64,000 bases of DNA, taken from Entamoeba invadens IP1 (lineage: Eukaryota > Evosea > Mastigamoebida > Endamoebidae). The notes under the pieces are model-generated. The model was not told the DNA's origin. It searched no databases and saw nothing but the letters and a program-made list of their open reading frames with translations. Position numbers and translations under genes: made by a program. This document shows, one piece after another, positions 11,566 through 24,766 of the stretch (within the stretch, counting starts at the first letter, position 1; the number at the start of each line of letters is the position of its first letter). Where the stretch lies: the NCBI RefSeq assembly GCF_000330505.1, contig NW_004443523.1, positions 59,070 through 123,069 of the forward strand, read 5' to 3'.

Positions 11566-11856
11566 AAAAGTTTTATTGTTTTATTTTTTGAACTGTTTAT
11601 TTTATTTTGAACTGTTTTGATAAATAACCTCAATTGTTTAGAAGTTTGTCGTTTTATGTTATTGATAACTTTTTTAATTGTTGAATAAATAAACACTTAT
11701 TATTAGTTAAAATGTTGCATCATTTGATGCAATGGTGTCCTTCATCACATCGTTTGTTTATTCTTATATTGTCGTTTATCTTGTGTTTATCTGAAAGATA
11801 GAATTTTACTCACATTTAGTTACAAAATAAACCACTAACCAAAAAAACGAACCTAG

Positions 11857-11901
11857 AAAATCGGGAAAGATTTGCCTGAATTTGGGTGATTTCCCGATTT
11901 T
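11857..11901. other. Hairpin
   Basis: Perfect 12-nt inverted repeat AAAATCGGGAAA / TTTCCCGATTTT with a 21-nt loop, in otherwise featureless DNA. Confidence 0.5.
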
Positions 11902-14556
11902 TTGTTTAATAATTGAAACTGTATTGATTTTTAAGGTTTTAAACTGTGTACCATTTTGTTTCAACAAACAGGAAAATAAAAAATAAACTAAATAGAAAAT
12001 AGTAAATAATGGGAAATCAGGACAAAGGGTTTTTATATTTTTTGGAAACGGTGCAGAGTTTTGGAATACAATTTAGATTATTTTTTTTGTAAAAATCAAC
12101 TGAAAGAATCATCTTTCAAAAAATCCATAAATAGCATTTTCGAATAAAATCACGTGTTTTAAAATTTATTTTTTTGATCTTAGGCAAAGAAATTAAAGAA
12201 ATTTCATTTAAGATATTTACCATCCTCATGAATTTCTTAAACAACAATTTTATTTTTTTTTAAATTGGTTTTTAATTAATAAATAAATTAATGAATTGAT
12301 GAATTAATTTACATTTTTAAAGGCGACCTTCGAGATTGTCACGACCCTAGTAATCCTAAGATCTTTTGGGTCGAATTAATTATTTTTTTGTAAATCGGCA
12401 TTTTACTTTCCTCTTTACCAAATAACAAAAAAAATATTTTTTAAAATTTCACAATTTTTTTCGAATTTACACATTGTTGAATTGGTTAAATAAAATCATC
12501 ATTAATTTTAACAGATTGTGTTATCAATTTTCATAACAAAGTTATCTACGCAATCAAACGTTCAAATATACAAAAAATCAAATATACAACAGTGTTGATA
12601 CTATAATAATTCTCAAATTAAATTTCCACTAAAATTATAGTTGTTTATTACATTGAATTTATTGTTTGTAAATAATAACTTTGGTGAAATAATTATGATA
12701 TACATTAAAACAAAAATAAACGATTATCATCAAGTTCATTGTGTAACTACTTCGATGAATGCAATTTTCATTCAACAACTTTTGTTGATAATTACATGTA
12801 AAAGAGTTGTTGTATACGATTATTCTTTCTTAACAATCATTTTTTGTTATTCATATAAAAATACATAATTAAACATATATACCTTAGTAACACCACAACA
12901 TTTATTATTATATATAATAGAAACATGTATTGATTATTAATTTCAATAATTTAATAACAACAGTTTGTATATTAGGTTTCACTGTTAATCACAACATTTT
13001 CATTTTTATAAAATGTCAAAAATAAAACGTGATAAATTTTTAGTGTGTAAACGTGTAACATCAAACCTGAACTTAAAATAATTACACCAAAATTACTAGA
13101 ATAGCACATTTTAAAACATTTTTGTTTTTACTTGTTGCTCTCTTACATATATACATAAAATATAAAAATAAATATTATATCATCAAAAAGCAAAAGCAGA
13201 CGATACAAAAATAAAAAAAATAATTTCAGTTCTTTGTTGTGGTACATTAACTTAGTCGTTTTAACAAAAATGAATACACTTTTAAAAATATTTTAAATAT
13301 TTATTATATACATACTTTTCTATAATAACAGTTATTTCTCTTAATCATACATAAAAGTGCATTAGAACATAAATGTTTGTCTTTTTTGGATTTATAATAC
13401 GATGTGCATATTATCTAAGTAATACACAAACATTTAATAACAATTCAATTGCTTTCAAATTGAATATTAATAAAATAGAATAATATTTTTAATTAAATTT
13501 ATAAAATATATTTAATCGTATCTAAGTGACAACACCAATGTAATTAAAAAACAAATTGGTTTATTATCAACATTTATAATTTGTTCACATGAATATTTGA
13601 TTATTTATTATAAACAAAATAAATGTAATTGTCAGTTATTTTAACCAGTAAATATATTTTATTTAAACGTAACATGTACAAATGGGTTGTGAACAACAAG
13701 TAGTTAAAAATATTTATTTACATTCTTTTCATATTATAATATTTATGTATTTGTTTAGTTTGAAATTAAATGTTTACACACTCAAAAAAATTACATGTTT
13801 TATAATTTTCCCATTTTTACAATGAGAGTATAGAGTATAAAAGTGAATCATTTTATTTTAATTATCAAAATACAATCATTAAAAGTAACTGTATTATCAT
13901 GTTATTATTTTACTATTCAAAACAGTTGTGATGTCATTTTCATAATGTGCTATTTATGTGTGTAATCAAATATAATAAATTAAAAAGATAATATATATTC
14001 AATAACGTTATTTACATGTTATTATCGACAATGAGTTATTGGAAAATAATCGTTTTTAATGTAGTTACACAATTAAAATGGTTACACCCGTTCTAAATAT
14101 AAAAGATATATTCATAAATCAAAAATATGTCAAAAACAATTATTATCTTTGGTTTATGTTTACATCAAAAATTACATTTCAACATGATTGTTAATTATTT
14201 ATTTATCATTCCATGTCTTGTCAAATAGGTAACTGTATGTGTGAATATCAAAAACTACATTTTTAAATTGAAATACAATTGTTAAAATATGAATATTTTA
14301 AAAGAAATACAATTATTTTTTTGTTTACCAAATAATTTTTTTGTAATTTCTTTTTTTAACATAAAAAATAATTAATTAATTATTTTTTTATATTTATAAT
14401 TATTTGACACACATTTCACCCCTTTTTTACAAGTTGTTAATTATTTTACGTATATTTTTGATTTTAAATAATTATTGTCAGCCCATGCATTTTGATGAAT
14501 CTTCAAGGTCGCCTTAAGTTATAAACAAATAAATATTTGTAAATATTTTAAAATGA

Positions 14557-15690
14557 TTAATTGAACATATTTTCAAGTTTTATTCTTGCTGTTTCAATTG
14601 TTATCCTTAATTCTCTGTTATGTTTCCAACAATTTGATATTAATTCAAATTGCTGATCGTTGATTGAATCGCGTTTTTGAAGACGATTTCCAGAATTTAC
14701 AAACTCTGCTTTTTTCCATGGATATTTGAATTCAGAAATTGGATACGCCTCTTTCCACCTAATACCCTCATACATAGTTATCGCAAATGAATAAATGTCT
14801 GCACTTTTCTTGTACTTATCTTGTTTCAAAATTTCAGGCGCCATGTAAATTGGTGTGCCAACACCTTTTGTGAATGTCATGTTAGTCATTAACATATTGA
14901 CATTTCTCGATGATCCAAAGTCCGTCAATTTTGCATTCACATTTTCATTCACATCCAGTGATAATACTAACAAATTGTCTGGTTTTATGTCTCTGTGTAA
15001 GATTCCATTATTATGAAGGTATTCTATACCTTTTGAAGCATCAAGCAAAAATTTGATTCCCAACTTCATGTCGACTTCATCACTCTTCTTGTGTTTGATC
15101 AAGTCTTGGAGTGATCCAAATTGCGCGAATTCGGTGACCATACACAATTTGTTTGGTATAAACACTGCACCATAAAAGTGGATAATATAATCACATTGGA
15201 ACTTGTCCAACATGTCAACTTCCCTGTTAAATTCTTCAAGACCATTTTCATTAAAATCCAATTGTTTCATCTTTTTGATTGCAACACAAACGCCTCTGTA
15301 TTGCCCTTTGTAGACAATACCAAAACTGCCTTCGCCCAGTTTCTTGTCTTTGATAATTTCTCTGTAATTCAATTTGGTTGTTTGTTCCGTCTCTATTTCC
15401 ATTTCAATTTTTGCATTTTCAATGACACCAGTTGCTATATTTAACGAAGTGATCGCTACATGTTCTTTTGTGGCACAAGTGCACAGCGGCTTGATGAATA
15501 TTTCAAACTCACAGGCATATCCAGGTTTCATTGTCACAAGTGGTGGCACACTTCGTATTTCATAATAATCACACCCTTCCATCACACTGAACTGCACTTT
15601 CAAGTTGCTTTTCGACACATTCTCAATACATATCAAATCTCTTGTCTCGATGTCGATCTTAAGTGGGTCATTGTTATCCAAATCAAATTT
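14557..15690 (-). CDS. Kinase portion of the TMK gene
   Basis: The largest intact cytoplasmic block has 374 codons but no ATG at its 5' end; it is the continuation, one frame over, of the membrane-spanning ORF. The first 100 residues form a beta-rich, MSP/Ig-like juxtamembrane domain (VPPLVTMKPGYACEFEIFI). The kinase domain follows: Gly-loop GEGSFG (116-121), Lys136 in VAIKK, Glu154 in the C helix, HRDIKPDN (229-236), DFG (254-256), APE (281-283). All catalytic residues are present, so the enzyme part would be active. The sequence is of the tyrosine-kinase-like type. The frameshift near 15690 lies in an AAATTT context and separates this block from the receptor. Confidence 0.85.
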   Translation of the reverse strand, partial: KFDLDNNDPLKIDIETRDLICIENVSKSNLKVQFSVMEGCDYYEIRSVPPLVTMKPGYACEFEIFIKPLCTCATKEHVAITSLNIATGVIENAKIEMEIETEQTTKLNYREIIKDKKLGEGSFGIVYKGQYRGVCVAIKKMKQLDFNENGLEEFNREVDMLDKFQCDYIIHFYGAVFIPNKLCMVTEFAQFGSLQDLIKHKKSDEVDMKLGIKFLLDASKGIEYLHNNGILHRDIKPDNLLVLSLDVNENVNAKLTDFGSSRNVNMLMTNMTFTKGVGTPIYMAPEILKQDKYKKSADIYSFAITMYEGIRWKEAYPISEFKYPWKKAEFVNSGNRLQKRDSINDQQFELISNCWKHNRELRITIETARIKLENMFN

Positions 15691-16698
15691 AGTGTTGTCT
15701 TGTTTGACACTAAATTAGCACTTAATTCGACCATCTCAATGTTTGACCGACTCATTTTGAAGTTGCAAATGTTCTGATCTTTCTTTTTTTGTTTTCTTTT
15801 TTGTATCATTGATATCACAATTAGTATTATTGCAACAATAAACACTATGATCACAACAGTTACTGATAATGGCACACCAACAACCAACCCATAATTTGTC
15901 TCTTTGACGCAATAATCACCAACATCACTTGGTTTGTGAAATCCATCACATTTTGTGCACTTTGAATTGTTTGCAGACAAACAAAACTCAACATTTTTGT
16001 AATTCACACACTGCGAGTCAACCAACACATAATCCTTTCCAACACAATTTTTACAGTTTTGATAGTTGTTACATGAGATGCAGTTTTCAGAACAAGTTTT
16101 GCAAATGTTATTATCCAAGTAATATCCATTCTCGCATTTCAGACACCCAATTGGCGTTTTAGTTTCGTAATTAGTCAAGTTGTCATATGATACACACAAT
16201 TTACTTTCACTGCCAGTAAGTTTGAAATATTCATTTTGACAACTCAAACAAGAAACACCATCCACACAAGTACCACACGACTCATCACAGGCAATGCAGT
16301 CTGTTTTTTGTTTGTAATGGTGGTCTTTGCAAATTGCACATCCACCACCCGTTGGCAGTGTCAATTCACATTTTGTAAACAAGTCGCCAAGTGGTTCACA
16401 TGTAAAGGTTGATGACAAGTAATACTGTGGATCGCATGTTAAGCAATAAGTCGTATTATAACAATTATCACAGTGATTCGAACACATTTCACATTCACTG
16501 TTAATGTTATAATAACCAGAATTGCATCTCTCACACCCTTTGTTGTTTCGGGTAAAACACGAAGTTTCGACACCTTTCATCATTTGTTTTGTGTTAGTAA
16601 CATTGTTTTCATGGTCGTCATTGTCGTCAAAATTCTCTGAACAATTTCCATTCTTTAATTTAAAAGAATCCAAACAGTCAACACATTTGAATTGTGAA

Positions 16699-16798
16699 NN
16701 NNNNNNNNNNNNNNNNNNNNNNNNNNNNNNNNNNNNNNNNNNNNNNNNNNNNNNNNNNNNNNNNNNNNNNNNNNNNNNNNNNNNNNNNNNNNNNNNNN
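16699..16798. other. Assembly gap (100 N)
   Basis: A run of exactly 100 Ns inside the TMK ectodomain. The coding frame is cysteine-rich on both sides, so true sequence is missing, and its length is probably arbitrary. Confidence 0.99.
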
Positions 16799-19700
16799 TT
16801 TGCTCCACAAGAATCACACACATTTAACTCGGAATTGATCTGGTATGGCGAATAACAAGCGGTGCAAACAGGAATTCCAACCGTTTAGTTGAACACGTTT
16901 GACAATTTGGGATGCCGATGTAACACTTTTCATATGATGTTTTTGTGTTTTTATAAGTTCCAGAAGCACAACTCAAACATGTTTGGTTGAAGAGGTAATA
17001 CGGGTCTTGACACGACAAACACTTGTTTTCTCTTGCATTACATGATTTGCAGTTTGTGATGGTTGTGTCACATGACACACAGACGCCACTTTGCATTTGG
17101 ATAGAATCCACTTTCACACTCAACACATTTTCTGTTGTAATTGGACGAACACATCTTGCAATACTGATCAAACGATTTGCAAGCAACACACACGCGACTC
17201 TTAGTTGCTTCAAACACGTAATTGTTGATACAACCAGTGCACTTGCCCGTTGTTTGATCACAGTTTCCATTGCATGTCCTATCACATGAGATGCATTTGT
17301 ATGTCGACTCGCTTGGATACGTCCCACTTGTTCGACATACACTGCATTTTCTCTGATATGTTGAGTCACACGTCAGACAATTTGAATCAAAAGATGAACA
17401 CGAATCACACACCAAACCATTTGCTGTTGAAAAGACGTAATTTGACGAACAACCAGTACACACATCTGTTGAGCCGTTGCATTGTCCTCCACATGTTGGG
17501 TCGCAATTTCCACACTTGTAGTTTTCTGATAATTTCGGATATTTACCAATTGAACATAATTCACATTTTCTTGTATAATCTAATACACATTTTGAACAAT
17601 ATGAGTCGAATTCGGAGCATTTCACACAGACTTTAGAAATTGGAAATGTTATTGTGTAATTTACCAAACATTGTGAACAAAATCCAGATGTCGAGTCACA
17701 TGTATTTGGTTTGCAAGTTGAATCACAAGCAACACAATTTCCATTTAATAAATAAAACCCACTATTTTCTCGACATTTAACACATTTTCTCTCTCCATTT
17801 AATGCACACTCAACACAGTTTGCATCGAATGATGAACAATCAACACATTTATTACTTTTTGGTTCACTAAAAACTGTACCAGAAACACAATTTGTGCATA
17901 TTCCATTTGTTGTGTCGCAACTACCACCACACAAAGAATCGCATGGTTTACACTTTCCAGTGGCGGTATCAGGGTACATATTGGATTTGCATTTGGTGCA
18001 ATTTCTTGAACTTGTTGAATCACACGTTTCACAGTTTGAGTCAAATGATGTACAACTTAAACATTCTTTCTGTTTTGGTTCATTAAAAACATGGTTATCA
18101 ATACATTACAAACAAATACCATTTGAGTCACAAGTTGAACATGTTGAATCACATAACGCACAATAACCATTTGACAAATAAGAAATGCCACTTCGACAAT
18201 TTACACATTTTCTTTCTGTTGTAAAGCAACTAAGACAATTTGGATCAAATATTATACATGGTTGACATTGTTTTGGGTTCGCAGGGTTGGTTGTATATTG
18301 ATCACTTGTACAAGTAATACAGTCTCCTGTTGTATTTGAACACCCATTCGCACAACTAGAGTGACAGTCAATACAAGAAAACGGTGATGATGGACTTGGA
18401 TATTTTCCAGTTACACATTTTGTGCATTTTCTGGTGGTTTGTGAACAAGCTGTCCAATAAGGATCGTATAAGTTACACAACTGACATTCTCTACTTTCGT
18501 ACATCTTTTTTGTGTATATTGCTTTGCATGTCTCACACATTCCAGTATTTTTGTTGCACTTGTTATACTCACATGTTGTATCACACTTGGAACAAGAGTA
18601 AAACTGATCCAAATAATAATTGTATTTACAAGTTGTGCATTTTCTGCGTTGATTTTTCCCACAAACATCACAACCCGGGTCAAACGAAGAACACGCCTGA
18701 CATGATGCTTTATTTATTATATGTGGAACATAATTGTCAATACACCAGTTACAAATTCCATCTGTGTCACACGTTTCACACGTTGTGTCACAAGGTGAGC
18801 ACAATCCACTTGAGTTGAGGTATGAAATACCACCCACACAAGTTAAACATTTTTGTTCAGTTTGGCTGCAAGTAACACAATTTGTGATTGCATTACATTG
18901 GCTACATCCAAAATTCCATGGAAAGTATCCAGTTTTACATTCAGTGCATCCCAAAGTCGTGTGACACCCAGAGGTCTCACAATTTGCATTACAAGTTAGA
19001 CAAGTCGAATTCGAAAAGTAAGTTCCAGACTTACAAGATAAACAATTTGAAGGAGAACCCAAGCATGTGAGACAAATTGAGTCGCAAGTTTGACAAATCC
19101 CATTTTTGGAACAAAACCCATCAATACACAAATCACACTTTGTTGTGTTAGATATGCAATGCCCAGGGGTACAATTTTCACAATAAATACACTCATTGTT
19201 CCACAATTATCTTGAACCTGGTACACATGAAGTACATATGGTTGAATTGTATTTGCATGTTTGACAAAGTGAAGAACATTGAAAGCACGTGTAAGATATA
19301 TAATAATACCCATCAACACACGAATTACACTGATCTGATGTGGGTCCAAAGCATTGTGTGCATAAATCAGAACATTTGAAACAATCGTTTTTATCCAAAT
19401 AATACCCTTTAAAACATGCATAACATTCATTAAAACTATTTCCAGACGCACATTAGTCATTTCCAAACTTAACACACATTCCATTATTCGAAAAGTAATA
19501 CCCACTTTCACATTCATAGCAATTATTATAGCCACCACAGTTATTACAATGTATATGGCATGGTAGACAAGTATGATTATATTCTCCAATTTCATTATCC
19601 ATATATTTACCATTAACACACTCAATACAGTTTGTGCTTTCGGCGCCATTACATTCATTGCAATCAGAATGACATTTGTAGCATACATCATTTAATAAGT

Positions 19701-21377
19701 AATAATTTGAGTTACATATTACACATTTTGTAGTTGAACAAGTTTCACAATTTGGAGGACACTGAACACACAACCCATCTTTTAAATAATATCCATTAAG
19801 ACAAGAATCACAGTTGTGTATATATGTACCACTGCATCGACCACAATTTAATTCACAAGGAAGACAATATCCATTTGTATAATAAAAACCATTTTTACAA
19901 CTCAAGCAATTGTTTTCAAAAGTACCATTACAAGTATAACAATTTGGACTGCATTGAATACAATACCCATTTGAGTAATAATAAGAAATCATGCATGTTG
20001 AGCAATTTCCTAATCCTCCAAATTTACAGGTTTTACACAAGTAATCGCATTTTAAACAATACCCATTTAAAAGATAATGATAATAATGACATGATAAACA
20101 ATCGTTTTTATTCGGTCCATTACAAGTACTGCAAAATGAATCGCATTTAATACAATTGCCGGAAATTAAATTATAATATTCAAAACATGAAATACAATTG
20201 TTTAAATTTATACCATTGCATTCCAAACATGATGGATCACATTTTACACAATACCCATTCGAAAAACCATATGAAAAAAGGCACGATAAACAATTGTTCG
20301 GTCCTGAGTCATTACAAGTATTACATGATGAATCACATTCAAGACATTGACCATTTAATAAATAATAAAATTTTGAACATGATAAACAATTATTTGGCGT
20401 TGCACCATTACATGTAACACATGATGAATCACACTTTAAACAATACCCATTTGTTAAATAATAAGAAAATCGGCATAATATACAATTGTTTGGTTCTGTA
20501 CCATTACATGTAACACATGAAGAATCACATTTTAGACATGTGTTTCCTGACAAATAATAAGAGTTTTGACACGATAAACAAGTGGTTGAAGATCCTGTAT
20601 ATTTATAACATTCAAAAGAACACTTTACACACGTGTTTGATCCTTGTAAATAATATCCCCATGCACAACTATAACATTCTGTATTTGATCCACCATAACA
20701 AGTATTGCACTTATCATTACAAATTGAACAAGTGTTTGAATCAGACATGTAATAGCCATTTTTACATGTGATGCAATCATCGGATGTTCCATTATAACAA
20801 GTATCACAAGCATCATTACAAAATTGACATTTAGAGTTCTGAGTTAAATAATATCCGTCTTTACAAGTAAAACACCCATAATTGGTATCATCAAAACAAG
20901 TCTTACAAGAGTAATAACACGAATAACACGAATAATCTTCAGATAAATAATACCCTTCATTACACTCCATACAAGAAGTTTCTGCCCAACACCTTTTACA
21001 ATTGGAACAAGATGTTTTTATAATTTCTTTGTTGTTGATTGAGTTTGTTTTATTGGGTTATAAATGTAATACTGGTATAAACTTGGCTGAGTGTTCAGAA
21101 TATTTAAAAGTATTATTGGTTGTGTTAAATACAAAATAATAATTGTATTTTGAGTTAATAGTCACTTTAATGTTTGTTTCTTGTTACATTCTAATATAAA
21201 ACCATCACTTATATTAGGTAACTGAATATGTTTGGTTGATAAACTCCATTGAAAACATTGTTCACATTCTTTATTGAATGGAACACATACAATTTTATCA
21301 ATAAATTTACACCATTTGACAGTTGAATTTGAAGATAATGTAATTGTTACCATTGATAAAACAATTAATATAACCAT

Positions 21378-23244
21378 TAAGTATTATTTACAGTACAACC
21401 TTTTTATAATAGAAAAATGCTTTGTAAAATAACAAAAGTTTGATTAAAAAACACAGCATTTTATAATTGTTTAAATGCTTTTAAATTTAATAATATAAAT
21501 AATAATTAAAACTATTAAAATTGAAATTAACCATATAGGTTTTAAACTTTATTTATAATTAACGCTTGGTATATTTACAGTTAACATTTTTAAGAGATAT
21601 TATTTAAGTTTATGAACGTTTTTATTTATTTTTCATTGTTATTTATGAAATATTTACTTTTTTGCACACTTTACCATGAATCTATTTTAACAAATAACAA
21701 ATGAATGAGAAATTCGTTTTTTAATAAATTGTTTATGAAAAACTTTAAAATATATGACAGAATTTTAAATTGAAATAGTTATTTTTTAATTGTATTTAAT
21801 CTGATATTTAACCAACAAAAAATGACGAATAATATTTCGTCTTTTTTAAAAAATAATATTTTGTATGAATATAAAATAAATCTGTTAAAAAAATATTAAT
21901 ATAAATAAAACACTTTCCATAAAATACACCAATCAATATTATTAAAAATGTATAATAATTTGTCTTTAATTATTACATGGTAAAATGTATAAATTGAAAA
22001 TCATGTATATGTTTCAAAAATACAATAATAAATAAAAATAATAACACAATTATCTCTTATGTTTGTAATCAAAAATAACGAAAAATTTCGTCAATTTTGT
22101 TAGTATTATATAAATATTTATGTTTTTTAATTTTAATTCGCTTATTTTAATTATGATTCTTATTATTTTGATTAGACATTTATCAAAAAAATATAGTTCA
22201 TTTATTCAACACTTTATATTGTTTTAATTAATTTTTGACACAAATGCTACTTAAACTTATTTTAAAAATTCTGTTTTTGTGTATATAAAAATTGTTTTAT
22301 TTAAAGTATAACAATTATTAAAACAATATTTTGAAAATTATATATTTAATATAAACAGTTATCTTAAATAATATGAACACTAAATAGTATTTTAATATAT
22401 GACAACAAATAACATTTTAAATACATAAAATGTTGTAAAAAGCCAATGACATAAATTGAGTTATTGTCTGTAAAAATCTGCAATATTTAAATGATTTTTA
22501 TTAAACTAGTTATATCATGTTTAGTGTATCAATACTAAAAATGATATTTAATAGTGTTTTTTTGTATAACCAACTTTATTATTTAATTATATTTTACTTA
22601 TAGAAACACTCATTTTAATTAGTATTTGTTTATTAAGTTGTATTATTAAAAGAATAAATTTTTAAATTGATTGATAGTTTTTGATGTGATTGTAGTTTTA
22701 ATAATCTATTTTTATTTGTTTAATCAATTCGTTAATCAAAACAATCATTTTTTTGAATTTTCCTTAATTTGGGACTTAGACGGTTTTTGGACATTCTAGT
22801 TTCAAACTCTATATTAAAGTATAATCTACTTATAACTTAACTTGTTGTATATTCGTGACAAATTTAATAAATTATTTCGCTTTGCTTCAATAAAAAAAAT
22901 TTAATCAAAAACAACTTTAAATATTTATTCAAATTTTAAACAAAATACGCTCATTTTCAACACCAAAACGTCACTAACTGTATCATCAATTAAAATTTAA
23001 TTTCAAATTTATTACAATCTGATAATAATTAATACCCAGTTCTTTTTTTAAAAAATACAAACTCAATTTTTATACCACAAAAATTAATTCATTTTTATAA
23101 ATTTTAAATTTAATTTTTTGATTTTATATATTTTATATATTTTATACGCCAAATTTCGATTATAAAATATTTTCCAAATATTTCAGTAAATGTCAATTCT
23201 ATACCAATTTTTACAACACCACTTAAAGCAGTTTAAGTGTCAAT
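21378..23244. other. AT-rich intergenic stretch
   Basis: About 1.9 kb with no gene, RNA or clear repeat seen. It presumably holds the promoter of the TMK gene at its left end. Confidence 0.5.
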
Positions 23245-23871
23245 TTACTTATTTTGTGAGACTTCAGTTTGAGTTTCTATACTTTCATTTCCTTCTTTTT
23301 GAAACTCAATTTTCTCCATTGAAATCTCATTAGAAGACTTTTCTGTGTTTTCTTTAACATCACTTGCAGTGACTTTATTATCTTTATAATCTTTCATTTC
23401 TTTTATTTCTTCTTCTTCCTTTACTTTCGTCGAACTATTTATTTGACTCTTTTTGAATTCGTCAGTCTTCTTTGCCGGCTTTTTCCCCGTCAAATATTTG
23501 ATTCTGTTGTGAAGTTGTTTTATCTGGCGTTTGCTACGTTCTTCAAAATCTCTTTGTGTGTCCTCGTTAGACAGCATCGCCGTTCTGTTGACACTTTTTA
23601 AAAACGCGTTGAAGCCGTACCCATTTGCTTTAGGCACTGTGGATGTCACATCGGCGTATTCTCCCTCCGCCGCCTTTTTCTTTAATGATAACATATATTG
23701 TGGGGTATTTAAATTAATTAGTGGTGGATTTAAACCGAACTGTCTGCGTTGTAATGCGGCTATTTGACTAAATGTCATAAGTGTGTTATTACTCCTATTT
23801 TTACTCTCATCAACAAAGAAACTTACTATATAGGAGCGGACTTTCCCCCAAAAAGAACTCAAGTAGTCCAT
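23245..23871 (-). CDS. Small charged protein of unknown function
   Basis: An intact 208-codon ORF from a true ATG at 23871, with clearly higher G+C than its flanks, so I believe it is a real gene. The N-terminus (MDYLSSFWGKVRSYIVSFF) could be an amphipathic or membrane-associating helix. The middle is neutral, with NPPLINLNTPQYMLSLKKK. The last 90 residues are a Lys/Glu-rich, probably disordered or coiled tail (KVKEEEEIKEMKDYKDNK). No cysteine, no enzyme motif and no signal peptidase pattern. I do not recognise a family. Confidence 0.7.
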   Translation of the reverse strand: MDYLSSFWGKVRSYIVSFFVDESKNRSNNTLMTFSQIAALQRRQFGLNPPLINLNTPQYMLSLKKKAAEGEYADVTSTVPKANGYGFNAFLKSVNRTAMLSNEDTQRDFEERSKRQIKQLHNRIKYLTGKKPAKKTDEFKKSQINSSTKVKEEEEIKEMKDYKDNKVTASDVKENTEKSSNEISMEKIEFQKEGNESIETQTEVSQNK

Positions 23872-24521
<650 letters not shown>

Positions 24522-24766
24522 TGAATCTGAAAAATAAAATGGAAGCCTTGAAAAAAACTGAAGCTTTTTTTTTTCTTTCTGTAATATAATAAACGATGAA
24601 CACATTAAAAAATACAAATAATACATCATAAAATACATAATAAAATAGAAATAAAGAATAAGTAACAAGGATAAATTTAATGATTAAAAAAAATAAACAA
24701 GTTTTTCATTATTATTTTTTCTTTTTTTAGTTAACACAAACATTAAAAATTTAAAAGTTGTTTAAA

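Larger units (their letters stand above)
10128..14556. other. AT-rich gene desert, right part
   Basis: No convincing gene on either strand. The ORF at 12641-12868 is low complexity. Three small anomalies stand out: a mariner-like scrap at 11535-11565, a hairpin at 11857-11901, and G+C-rich islands at about 12320-12375 and 14480-14520. The minus strand of the first island reads FDPKDLRITRVVTISKVAFK before a stop, possibly the end of a dead gene. Confidence 0.5.
14557..21377 (-). pseudogene. Transmembrane kinase (TMK) with giant CXXC ectodomain, broken
   Basis: A single reading path runs from ATG 21377 to the stop at 14557. It has a signal peptide (MVILIVLSMVTITLSS), about 1,700 residues of CXXC/furin-like cysteine repeats, one membrane helix (GVPLSVTVVIIVFIVAIILI) at about 15800-15865, a basic stop-transfer (QKRKQKKK), then a juxtamembrane domain and a kinase domain. 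This is the plan of Entamoeba TMK receptors. It is interrupted by in-frame TAA at 21058-21060, 19453-19455, 19207-19209 and 18106-18108, and by frame changes near 21165, 17105, 16860 and 15690. A 100-N gap lies at 16699-16798. Two adjacent genes are possible, but no internal start or intergenic break is seen. Probably a pseudogene unless the assembly is wrong at many points. Confidence 0.75.

Noticed and set aside
12220..12240. CCATCCTCA as a possible inverted partner of the CAGTTCTGAGGATGG sequence at 5040
   Set aside because: Only 9 bp match over a 7-kb distance; expected by chance.
12641..12868. 75-codon open frame in the desert
   Set aside because: Composition and start context match chance AT-rich frames; no G+C rise and no homology by eye.
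18384..18818. Long open frames on the strand opposite the CXXC genes (also at 19824, 20187, 26833 and 30961)
   Set aside because: They are His/Asn/Tyr-rich shadows of the repeated TGT/TGC cysteine codons on the minus strand.
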